The position numbers were made by a program, and so were the translations under genes. From contig JAJCYX010000304.1 in NCBI GenBank assembly GCA_029262715.1, positions 1-7,508 of the forward strand: 7,508 bases of DNA. Direction: 5' to 3'. Under the pieces are notes generated by a model, which was given only the letters and a program-made list of their open reading frames with translations, was not told the DNA's origin and made no database searches. Source of the stretch: Chloroflexota bacterium. GTDB taxonomy: Bacteria > Chloroflexota > Dehalococcoidia > Lucifugimonadales > Lucifugimonadaceae. Shown piece by piece: positions 1-5,368 of the stretch (position 1 is the first letter of the stretch; each line of letters begins with the position of its first letter).

Positions 1-2
1 CC

Positions 3-359
3 CATGAGTACATTCTCGTATTCCAGAAGCCACCATTCGGTCGAAAAAAACCAGCAGACCGAGATAAAACCATCGAGCGCGACGAGTTCCTGGAGTTCAC
101 AAAGAGCGTATGGACATTCGGGCCGCAGTCAGCAAAACGCGCTAAACACCCCGCACCATTTCCCGTCGAACTGCCCCGACGTCTCATTCAGCTCTACACG
201 TTCTCAGATGAGGTAGTTCTCGATCCTTTCATGGGTTCGGGCGCAACGGCTATCGCAGCGGCGGCCAACAGAAGGCGATACGTGGGCTACGAGATCTCAG
301 ACGAATATGCGGAGATCGCCAGAGAGCGGATTGCAGACGCTGTGACCACGCAACCGTGA
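3..359 (+). CDS. DNA methyltransferase (N4-cytosine/N6-adenine type), C-terminal part only
   Basis: The frame is open from the first base and has no start in the window, so this is the 3' end of a gene that begins upstream; 118 codons plus TGA are visible. The clearest sign is the SAM-binding motif I, DPFMGSGAT, at visible residues 74-82. It is followed by a YVGYEIS..Y segment and a helix ending in ARERI, as in the N6_N4_Mtase family. Before it come HEYILVFQK (residues 1-9) and a WTFGP..AKRAKHPAPFP stretch (37-54), which resembles the region ahead of motif I in beta-type enzymes where the catalytic motif (DPPY/SPPY) is N-terminal. That motif is off the window, so the methylated base cannot be told. 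The enzyme would transfer a methyl group from SAM to a specific DNA site. No restriction endonuclease is visible downstream; the next gene is an unknown membrane protein 136 bp away. The family call is firm; the specificity and any restriction partner are unknown. Confidence 0.9.
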   Translation, partial: HEYILVFQKPPFGRKKPADRDKTIERDEFLEFTKSVWTFGPQSAKRAKHPAPFPVELPRRLIQLYTFSDEVVLDPFMGSGATAIAAAANRRRYVGYEISDEYAEIARERIADAVTTQP

Positions 360-402
360 ATCGAATCGCGATCCTGACCGATCGAGTCTTACTACCTGTA
401 AT

Positions 403-416
403 TCATGGTTCCATGA
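403..416. repeat. Short inverted repeat upstream of the membrane protein gene
   Basis: TCATGG and CCATGA form perfect 6-bp arms separated by TT. It lies 22 bp upstream of the candidate -35 box at 438 and could be a regulator site. Arms this short occur often by chance, and there is no T-run, so it is not a terminator. Confidence 0.25.
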
Positions 417-437
417 GCCGGTCGCATAGATCAATCA

Positions 438-467
438 TTGACGATTGTGGTGTTTGATTTGTAAGGT
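438..467 (+). promoter_or_regulatory. Candidate sigma70-type promoter for the 447-residue membrane protein
   Basis: TTGACG (438-443; 5 of 6 to TTGACA) is followed after 18 bp by TAAGGT (462-467; 3 of 6 to TATAAT). Transcription would begin about 20 bp ahead of the GTG start at 496. The -35 is good and the -10 poor, so this is only a candidate. If real, it makes the membrane gene independent of the methyltransferase. Confidence 0.3.
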
Positions 468-482
468 GCGCACTTCTACTTA

Positions 483-498
483 GAGGGGACGGAATGTG
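483..498 (+). promoter_or_regulatory. Ribosome binding site that selects a GTG start
   Basis: GAGGGG at 483-488 sits 7 nt before GTG (496-498), the start of the 447-residue frame. An overlapping ATG at 494-496 in another frame would give only five codons before TAA. The long open frame therefore decides for GTG. Confidence 0.5.
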
Positions 499-1839
499 CG
501 CAATCCGCTAAATAGTTTTCCTACCGAGAAGATGATTGTTCAATCTCTTCCCGGTTTTGTAATAGCAGTCGGCATTCTGCTCTACGCTGATGCTCTGCTC
601 CCGGACGAGATTACAGCCTCGATATTCACAGAAACCCAGGCTGGATTTATTGCCGGATTCATACTCGCCCTTGCCGCCGCCGTACTTGGCTTGATTCTTG
701 ATACCGCTTTCCACATCTGGGGGCGGAGAATCGCACGGTGGATGAACTGGACTCTTGCCTACGAACTGAGGTTTCGACACGAGATTCTCAATAGCCTGGG
801 TCTGCAGGACCGCGACTTTGAATGGGTGAAGGAAAAAGACGAGGCGAAGATCTCCGAGAAGGCCGAGACCCGCATCCTTCGCTTCACTGAAGTTACGGCC
901 ACAACCGCTTACGCTCTTCTGCTATCAGCGCCCGGCCTGGGCATGTATCTGGCCTTTGTTATCGGTATTTCAACCGGTTCCAGCCTGGGCTGGGTTGCCG
1001 GGGTCCTGATCCTGGTGGCGGTACTCGTCTGGCTATCGAACGAATCGCTTGCGAAGTTCGAAAAACGTCGAACCTCATCACTCCTCGACGATGTTTATTC
1101 GCTGGGCCGCATTGATCGCAGTTACGACGAAGCTGATTTCAAAAAACAAAAGAGAAATTGGCCATTCCGCTACAACTCTAGTTATGCGGGGGTGGTAGCA
1201 GTATTCGGGGTTGTCTTTTTTTTGATCTCTTACGGACTTGTCAACAACGTTGATCCTCCGGTTGACAACTCGAAGACCTTGATAGGAGAAAACATGCGAA
1301 TAATCGTGGACCAACCCGAACAGAAGGTGCCCGTAATCGAGTTGAAAGGTGAGATCAGTCGAGCAGTAAACGGCGCGTTAAGCATTCATCGCCCGAAAGT
1401 AGTCTCAACGCAGATGGTTGTCGTCAACACACTTGTGAAGACTCCAGTTAAATTCGAGATCCGCAACGTCATAGTGAATTCGGACGGAACGATCGTGCCT
1501 GACCGAGCCGCCAAAAACGGCGTCATTCAGCATGAAACCGAGCCGTGGCGGATTCAAATCTCGCTAGTACCCAAAACAGACGTGCAAAGAAGTAGCGAAA
1601 TCGCGGTTCAAGCGGTTCTGGCATTTACCAACGATGATGGAGTAAACATCATCGACAGGTTGGATAGCCCCGGAGACCTGCTGTTCGGCGAGCGAATTTT
1701 CGACATCGTTGTGGTGAGACCTGACCCGCCCGACCCGGCCAATCCAGACGACCATGACGATAAGATCCCATCAGAGCCGGACTGGCTGCTCGCCCGTGTG
1801 AAGCTCAATCTCACACTGACACTGGAGGCAGCGTCCTGA
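496..1839 (+). CDS. Unrecognised five-pass membrane protein with a large extracytoplasmic C-terminal domain
   Basis: I do not recognise this 447-residue protein. Predicted membrane segments lie at about residues 14-35, 50-72, 137-157, 164-181 and 229-249. The loops at 76-136 and 182-228 are rich in Arg and Lys (RR, KFEKRR, KKQKR). By the positive-inside rule they face the cytoplasm, so the N-terminus would be inside and residues 250-447 outside. The loop at 95-130 is strongly charged and probably helical. The outer domain has alternating hydrophobic and polar stretches typical of beta-strands, plus a Pro/Asp-rich linker near 409-428 (PDPPDPANPDDHDD). No catalytic motif, signal peptide or transporter signature is visible. 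The coding sequence looks more AT-rich than the genes to its right (about 43% GC at 1141-1200), which may point to transfer. It follows a DNA methyltransferase, so a defence or surface role is possible, but nothing in the sequence shows it. Confidence 0.85.
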   Translation: MRNPLNSFPTEKMIVQSLPGFVIAVGILLYADALLPDEITASIFTETQAGFIAGFILALAAAVLGLILDTAFHIWGRRIARWMNWTLAYELRFRHEILNSLGLQDRDFEWVKEKDEAKISEKAETRILRFTEVTATTAYALLLSAPGLGMYLAFVIGISTGSSLGWVAGVLILVAVLVWLSNESLAKFEKRRTSSLLDDVYSLGRIDRSYDEADFKKQKRNWPFRYNSSYAGVVAVFGVVFFLISYGLVNNVDPPVDNSKTLIGENMRIIVDQPEQKVPVIELKGEISRAVNGALSIHRPKVVSTQMVVVNTLVKTPVKFEIRNVIVNSDGTIVPDRAAKNGVIQHETEPWRIQISLVPKTDVQRSSEIAVQAVLAFTNDDGVNIIDRLDSPGDLLFGERIFDIVVVRPDPPDPANPDDHDDKIPSEPDWLLARVKLNLTLTLEAAS

Positions 1840-1853
1840 CATTCCAGGCTGCT

Positions 1854-1884
1854 GTCTGTGGGTTGTAGCTCAATGCAGACTTTT
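1854..1884 (+). terminator. Weak candidate terminator after the membrane protein gene
   Basis: GTCTGT (1854-1859) can pair with GCAGAC (1875-1880), with one G-U pair, and is followed directly by TTTTA. The loop is 15 nt and the stem only 6 bp, so it is weak. A second 5-bp dyad, GGGCT (1893-1897) with AGCCC (1910-1914), overlaps the end of the convergent pirin gene and could serve the other strand. Confidence 0.3.
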
Positions 1885-1913
1885 ATCCAGCCGGGCTATT
1901 TAATCTGTCAGCC

Positions 1914-2354
1914 CTAGTCCTCGTTCGCCCCTGCGTGCGGAACGTAGTGGTCCGCCGGGATAGCGCCCATCTTGCCCGCTTTGTAGTCAGCAAACGCCTG
2001 CTGCAACTCTTCCTGAGTGTTCATGACGAACGGGCCATACCACGCAACCGTCTCTCTGATCGGAAGGCCGCCTAGCAGCACTACCTCAAGTTCCGGCGTG
2101 TGCGATTCCTGTGTCTCGTCGGCGGAAACCACAACATGGTCGCCCTCACCGAACAGAATCGCCTGGCCCGTGTGCACAGTGTTACTGGCCGACCCAGCGG
2201 TCCCGTTCCCAGCAAGCACATAGCCGAGCGCATTGAAACTGGGGTTCCACGGAAGTTCTATCTTTGCGCCGGGGCTGACCGTTGCATGGACCATCGTGAT
2301 TGGCGAGTAGGTAACTCCCGGGCCCTCATGACCATCGAGTTCACCGGCGATCAC
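1914..2354 (-). CDS. Pirin C-terminal cupin half, 146 residues from a doubtful GTG start
   Basis: This half carries the pirin C-terminal domain: VIAGELDGHEGP, then an ITMVHATVSPGA strand, FNALGYVLAG, and near the end VAWYGPFVMNTQEELQQAFADY with the usual GPFVMNT signature. The first available start is GTG at 2352-2354, but it lies at a Val that is conserved within the domain. The 90 bp between the TAA and this GTG encode recognisable pirin linker. No proper ribosome site precedes it (AGG abuts the codon). It is better read as the untranslated or readthrough end of the same gene than as a gene of its own. Confidence 0.55.
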   Translation of the reverse strand: MIAGELDGHEGPGVTYSPITMVHATVSPGAKIELPWNPSFNALGYVLAGNGTAGSASNTVHTGQAILFGEGDHVVVSADETQESHTPELEVVLLGGLPIRETVAWYGPFVMNTQEELQQAFADYKAGKMGAIPADHYVPHAGANED

Positions 2355-2444
2355 CCTCAGCAGCGCTCCACCGTCATGTGACGAGATAAGCGACAGGTTC
2401 TTGCGAGAAATGTCCTGGTAACGAGGTGGCGCCCAATTCTTGTC

Positions 2445-2897
2445 TTACGGCAGGTTCACCCATAGCTGCAAGCCGTGAACGACGCCTCCTTCAAGCACAA
2501 TTTCCTCGGTCGGGGCCTCGATGTGTAGAACCCCGGCTCCTGCAGTCATCCACTGCGTATCACCATCTGAGATAACTCCTCCGCCGCCCTGCGAATCCCG
2601 GTGCTTGAACACGCCATCGATCATGTATGTCACGGTCTCGAACCCGCGGTGCGGATGCCACGGCGTTCCCTTCGCCTCGCCAGCTCGGTACTCCACCTCA
2701 CCCATCTGGTCCATCATGATGAACGGGTCAAGGTGCTCAAGCGGTATGCCGGAAAAGCCGCGCCTGACCGGGAATCCTTCACCTTCGAAGCCGCTGGGGG
2801 CCGTGGTGACTGACCGCACGGGACGCTCAACTGAGTCGATTGCCGGTCGTTCGACTCGAGGCAATGCAAGAATATTTTCAACTGTGACAGCAGGCAT
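2445..2897 (-). CDS. Pirin N-terminal cupin half, 150 residues, ending at the premature stop
   Basis: This is the part of the split pirin that would be translated without readthrough. It contains the whole N-terminal cupin with all four expected metal ligands (H81, H83, H125, E127) and the conserved GFETVTYMIDG strand. It ends at NLP, where the N-terminal domain normally closes. A product this short could fold and hold iron alone, but pirins are normally about 230-330 residues with two packed cupins, so stability is doubtful. The start is the ATG at 2895-2897; upstream lie a weak ribosome site and the promoter at 2960-2968. Confidence 0.7.
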   Translation of the reverse strand: MPAVTVENILALPRVERPAIDSVERPVRSVTTAPSGFEGEGFPVRRGFSGIPLEHLDPFIMMDQMGEVEYRAGEAKGTPWHPHRGFETVTYMIDGVFKHRDSQGGGGVISDGDTQWMTAGAGVLHIEAPTEEIVLEGGVVHGLQLWVNLP

Positions 2898-2959
2898 TAT
2901 CGTATTTCCGTTCTGATAGACGCGAGCCAGGTGGCATGACGCTCAGCGAATGAGATTTA

Positions 2960-2968
2960 ATTGTAGCA
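2960..2968 (-). promoter_or_regulatory. Extended -10 element, likely promoter of the pirin gene
   Basis: On the - strand this reads TGCTACAAT: a TGn extension plus TACAAT, 5 of 6 to TATAAT. It lies about 63 bp upstream of the pirin ATG. The best -35 at usual distance (TTCATC, 15-bp spacer) is poor, which is common with extended -10 promoters. Transcription would start near 2953. Confidence 0.4.
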
Positions 2969-3011
2969 GCAACTATCTTTGATGAACAGAGGCGCGCTTC
3001 GGGTGCAGAAT

Positions 3012-3025
3012 GTTGAATATTCAAC
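3012..3025. repeat. Perfect 14-bp palindrome, candidate operator upstream of the pirin gene
   Basis: GTTGAATATTCAAC is its own reverse complement. Its centre is about 65 bp upstream of the transcription start inferred from the -10 at 2960-2968, a position typical of activator sites. AT-rich dyads of this form are bound by dimeric regulators such as MarR- or TetR-type proteins; no such gene is in the window. About 0.5 palindromes of this length are expected by chance in 7.5 kb. Confidence 0.35.
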
Positions 3026-3034
3026 TTGTTGGGG

Positions 3035-3072
3035 TCGATGCAGGGTGAACGCGCGATCCCGCGCAGCATCGA
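3035..3072. terminator. Nested hairpin after the GNAT gene, candidate terminator without a T-tract
   Basis: TCGATGC (3035-3041) pairs with GCATCGA (3066-3072), 7 bp perfect. Inside it, GCGCG (3051-3055) pairs with CGCGC (3060-3064) around ATCC. It lies 46 bp past the GNAT stop, in the gap before the pirin gene on the same strand, so it could end GNAT transcripts. No T-run follows on either strand, so an ordinary intrinsic terminator is not established. Confidence 0.35.
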
Positions 3073-3118
3073 AGACACCCGTGTTCAGCCTGCCGCCTGT
3101 GGCCGCTATTCGCCTGCA

Positions 3119-3601
3119 CTATGCCTCGGCGACGAACACCTTCACCTCAGCAGGCGCAAAACCGCAGCCTTCCAGGAACTCGGCATCCCGTTCATCACTG
3201 TTGTGCAGAACTGAGTAGATGTGCTTGATGCCCTGTCGCTTGGAATCTACCCGGAGCGCTTCCACAAGCTTTCGCCCAACACCCTGTTTCCTGAAGTCAG
3301 GGTGAACGGCAACAGCCACGATGCGCAGGCCCGGCGGCAGCCCATAGCCGGAACTCTGACGCTCTGCAAGCAGAAACCCGACAACGCCGTTCTCAACCTC
3401 GGCCACCTGGGAACCGGACCATGGCAACGCCTGGGTTCCAAGGCGTGAAAAGGCGAGAAATCGATCGATGTACTCATCCCAGGTAGATGAGCGGTCCTCG
3501 CCGAGGATCAGTGAATCGAGCTCACGCACCGCATCGGCGTCATCTCGCTGGAGCCGTCTCACCGTAATCGGACCCGCATCGGCAATAGCAGCAACTGGCA
3601 T
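3119..3601 (-). CDS. GNAT family N-acetyltransferase
   Basis: This 160-residue protein is the usual size for a single-domain GNAT enzyme, which moves an acetyl group from acetyl-CoA to an amine; the substrate cannot be read from sequence. After the ITVRRLQRDDADAVREL start (strand 1 and helix 1) come VAEVENGVVGFLLAER (strands 2-3, residues 66-81) and motif A, IVAVAVHPDFRKQGVG (94-109). There R104, G107 and G109 form the RxxGxG pyrophosphate loop. The C-terminal GCGF at 145-148 is the usual end of motif B. The start is set by AGGAGGT six bases ahead of ATG 3599-3601; the open frame runs upstream to 3784, but that extension is not GNAT-like and has no comparable site. It is divergent from a second GNAT-like gene at 3763, with 161 bp between. 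The family call is firm. Confidence 0.9.
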   Translation of the reverse strand: MPVAAIADAGPITVRRLQRDDADAVRELDSLILGEDRSSTWDEYIDRFLAFSRLGTQALPWSGSQVAEVENGVVGFLLAERQSSGYGLPPGLRIVAVAVHPDFRKQGVGRKLVEALRVDSKRQGIKHIYSVLHNSDERDAEFLEGCGFAPAEVKVFVAEA

Positions 3602-3606
3602 AGCGG

Positions 3607-3613
3607 ACCTCCT
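3607..3613 (-). promoter_or_regulatory. Strong ribosome binding site of the GNAT gene
   Basis: On the - strand this reads AGGAGGT, a near-perfect Shine-Dalgarno, five bases (CCGCT) before the ATG ending at 3601. It decides the start against the longer open frame reaching 3784. Confidence 0.8.
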
Positions 3614-3615
3614 GT

Positions 3616-3659
3616 GTACCGGCGAAGGTTGTGTGAGTCGCATCTTCTGATGCCGGTAC
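3616..3659 (-). promoter_or_regulatory. Inverted repeat in the GNAT leader next to the ribosome site
   Basis: GTACCGGC (3652-3659 read on the - strand) and GCCGGTAC (3616-3623) are perfect 8-bp arms around 28 nt. The arm nearest the gene ends 2 nt before the AGGAGGT. A second small hairpin, GCATC-AGAA-GATGC (3640-3653), shares two bases with the outer arm, so the two are partly exclusive. In the transcript this could tune access to the ribosome site, or in DNA it could be an operator. Several 8-bp repeats of this spacing are expected by chance in 7.5 kb; only the position is suggestive. Confidence 0.35.
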
Positions 3660-3674
3660 TGTTCGAGTGGCGGC

Positions 3675-3683
3675 ATTATTGCA
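3675..3683 (-). promoter_or_regulatory. Extended -10 element, likely promoter of the GNAT gene
   Basis: On the - strand this reads TGCAATAAT: TGn plus AATAAT, 5 of 6 to TATAAT. Transcription would start near 3668, giving a leader of about 67 nt that includes the inverted repeat and the ribosome site. No good -35 is visible. The same TGC-plus-hexamer layout precedes the pirin gene. Confidence 0.4.
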
Positions 3684-3750
3684 CACTTAGGAACGACTGG
3701 GGCCAGACGGCCGCCAGGCATGCGTACGGCGTATGGAATACCCTTCTGAC

Positions 3751-3765
3751 GGGAGCTGGAACATG
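3751..3765 (+). promoter_or_regulatory. Ribosome site choosing ATG 3763 for the second GNAT-like gene
   Basis: GGGAG at 3751-3755 lies 7 nt before ATG 3763-3765. The in-frame ATG at 3733 has no comparable purine-rich stretch, and the ten residues it would add are not conserved-looking. Confidence 0.5.
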
Positions 3766-4602
3766 GACAGCAAAGCCTTATCACTGGCGATGCCCGGAAT
3801 AGACGATACGCTGGGACGACCCGCGGAGTACGGCCTCGGCTGGCCCAGGGTCAGCATCAGTGAACGAGATCCTGAGAAGAGTGAGCCGCTGGTTGCGATA
3901 CGGACAGGAATGGCTGTGAATATCTCCTGCCGTCCTGAATGGATCGACCGCGTTCGGACGCTGGCGGAAGAGCTTCATCCGGACTTACTGTTCTCGCCGC
4001 TCGGCTGCTACGACTTAAGCCGAATAACTCTCACAGTTCCAGCCCGGAACTCTCCAGAACAGGGAACCGGTGTCTGGGGACCGATTCCAAGCTATGTAGC
4101 AGACAGGAGCATGTGGAGTCCGGTGAACGACAACCGGCCTGAATTGCTTTCAAATAACCAGTTTGGGGATGTTGATTTTGAGATTTTCTGGCACTGCGCC
4201 AGCAGCAACGTTCTGACTGCATTTGGGGTGTACGACGAGACCGAGTTGCAGGCGCTTGCGACTGTGGTAGATCACGGGAATGACATCTGGGAGATCGGCG
4301 TAGATGTCTTACAGGCCGCACGAGGCAATCAACTTGGCTCTGCCGTTGTCAGTGCAGCCGGAAACTGGGTGCTCGACAATGGCCACCTTGTCTACGCCAA
4401 TGCCGCGGCGTGGAACGTCCCGTCATCCAGGAACCTCCGTGCTCTCGGCATGGAGTATGCGTGTAGTGGGCTGGTCGGTCTCCCTGCGCCATTTCAGCAG
4501 CCACCACAGCCGCTTGGAGCTCCCATACCTGGAGCGAAGATGGAGAACCGCTACCCAAACTGGGCTATGAACGGTGGCATAGAGGACAGAGCTTCCACTT
4601 AG
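3763..4602 (+). CDS. GNAT-like acetyltransferase with a divergent acetyl-CoA loop
   Basis: The 279-residue product has an N-terminal region (about 1-135) that I cannot name and a C-terminal GNAT domain (about 138-245). In the latter, IWEIGVDVLQAARGNQLGSAVV (175-196, motif A) and the AWNVPSSRNLRALGM stretch (216-230, motif B) match GNAT proteins whose consensus is EIGVd..p..RG.GLG and N..S...a..lGF. The motif A loop is RGNQLG, so Gln190 replaces the first Gly of the usual RxxGxG. The N-terminal part has a helix at 57-72 (RPEWIDRVRTLAEELH) seen in similar two-part proteins. The last 35 residues are Pro/Gly-rich and probably disordered. It would be cytoplasmic: there is no signal peptide or membrane segment. 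It is divergent from the GNAT gene at 3601 and convergent with the TPR gene, 36 bp apart. The fold is likely; activity and substrate are unknown. Confidence 0.75.
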   Translation: MDSKALSLAMPGIDDTLGRPAEYGLGWPRVSISERDPEKSEPLVAIRTGMAVNISCRPEWIDRVRTLAEELHPDLLFSPLGCYDLSRITLTVPARNSPEQGTGVWGPIPSYVADRSMWSPVNDNRPELLSNNQFGDVDFEIFWHCASSNVLTAFGVYDETELQALATVVDHGNDIWEIGVDVLQAARGNQLGSAVVSAAGNWVLDNGHLVYANAAAWNVPSSRNLRALGMEYACSGLVGLPAPFQQPPQPLGAPIPGAKMENRYPNWAMNGGIEDRAST

Positions 4603-4638
4603 AACACAGAGTTGCCCGTTTCGCTGATCGGCTATGCC

Positions 4639-5166
4639 CTACTCCCCGTGTGACCCTTCACGCGCCGCCGAGATCATCTCGTTCAGCGCATCCGCATCAA
4701 CTCCCAGCTTCAGCGCGTTCCGAGTGTCCTCATCCGATGCAGCAGCATCGCCCAGTTCAGCATGAACTACAGCGCGGTTTGCATACGCTTCGGCCCAGTC
4801 CGGCCTCAGCCTGATCGCCTCGGAATAGTCCTTCGCAGCCTTCGCAGGCTCATTCATCGCGTGCCTCACGTTCCCGCGATCGAGATACGTGTCTGGATAT
4901 GAAGGATTCAGGCGCACAGCCGTGTCGTAGTCGAAAACTGCTGCATCCAAGCTGCCCATCTCGGCAAATGCCGCACCCCGGTGATGAAACAGCTTGCCAG
5001 TACTCGGAGACAGCTTTATCGCAGCAGAAAACTTCTCGACCGCCTGCTTCTGGTGTCCCGATTCAGTGAGGCGAACAGCTTCCGCGTATAGTTCAAGCGC
5101 GCGTTCGGGTCTGCTCATGCGGCCGCGCCTGAGCCGATTCTTTATTTTCTGGAAAATCGAATCCAT
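4639..5166 (-). CDS. TPR repeat protein
   Basis: This 175-residue protein consists mainly of four tetratricopeptide repeats at about residues 22-55, 56-89, 90-123 and 124-157. Each shows the expected pattern: a G or A at position 8 (for example FHHRGAAFAEMG, YLDRGNVRHAMN, YANRAVVHAELG), A at position 20, and a closing P (KLSPS, RLNPS, RLRPD). Such repeats form helical scaffolds that bind other proteins; no partner is named by the sequence. The N-terminus (MDSIFQKIKNRLRRGR) is short and basic, without a signal peptide or membrane segment, so the protein is probably cytoplasmic. The start could instead be ATG 5116-5118, residue 17; neither has a clear ribosome site (GAAG abuts the first ATG). 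The upstream gap to the MFS gene is AT-rich around 5231-5245 and may hold its promoter. It converges on the GNAT-like gene. Confidence 0.88.
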   Translation of the reverse strand: MDSIFQKIKNRLRRGRMSRPERALELYAEAVRLTESGHQKQAVEKFSAAIKLSPSTGKLFHHRGAAFAEMGSLDAAVFDYDTAVRLNPSYPDTYLDRGNVRHAMNEPAKAAKDYSEAIRLRPDWAEAYANRAVVHAELGDAAASDEDTRNALKLGVDADALNEMISAAREGSHGE

Positions 5167-5368
5167 TCTTCAACTCAATACGAATAAATGTCTCTACAGG
5201 CTCATACTTAGTTCGAAGTCATCTAATTCCGCATATATTTTTTCACATTGAGGGCGGAGAATAGTTACAGGCATCGTGTCACCGGGTAGACCAGAGTGTT
5301 GGGGCAGTGCGCCGTCATGGACCTGCCGTCACTAACCGGAGTTGGACCGAGCACAGAGCATCACCGAG

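Larger units (their letters stand above)
1914..2897 (-). pseudogene. Pirin family protein gene interrupted by one in-frame TAA
   Basis: Read as one frame of 328 codons, this is a complete pirin: an iron-binding bicupin, of which homologues act as quercetin dioxygenases or redox-sensing regulators. The N-terminal cupin holds HPH (H81, H83) in PWHPHRGFE and H125/E127 in GAGVLHIEAP, matching the four metal ligands of pirins. Codon 151 is TAA (2445-2447 on the + strand), just after LQLWVNLP. The frame then continues unchanged with WAPPRYQDIS, the usual pirin linker, and VIAGELDGHEGP, the start of the C-terminal domain. There is no frameshift, and the gene ends normally with TAG at 1914-1916. One base change from a sense codon explains it, unless it is a sequencing error. 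The ATG at 2897 has a weak GGAA about 10 nt upstream and an extended -10 further up. The intact frame around the stop suggests a recent lesion. Confidence 0.75.

Noticed and set aside
4..216. 70-codon frame starting at ATG 4
   Set aside because: The neighbouring frame carries the methyltransferase C-terminus with motif I through to 359; this one is out of frame with it.
369..384. Terminator after the methyltransferase gene (CGATC/GATCG)
   Set aside because: The stem is only 5 bp, has a 6-nt loop and is not followed by a T-run.
2445..2447. TAA as a recoded amino acid
   Set aside because: Selenocysteine uses TGA and pyrrolysine uses TAG; no TAA-only recoding is known in bacteria. A nonsense mutation or sequencing error is simpler.
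2521..2916. 131-codon + strand frame over the pirin N-terminal half
   Set aside because: The opposite strand encodes conserved pirin motifs; this frame is a Pro/Ser/Cys-rich shadow.
3602..3784. Longer GNAT protein of 221 residues starting at 3784
   Set aside because: The extra 61 residues are not GNAT-like and would cover the promoter, the leader repeat and the AGGAGGT that precedes ATG 3601.
5242..5270. Promoter for the MFS gene (TTCACA with TTACAG, 17-bp spacer)
   Set aside because: The -35 is fair, but the -10 matches only 2 of 6 positions.
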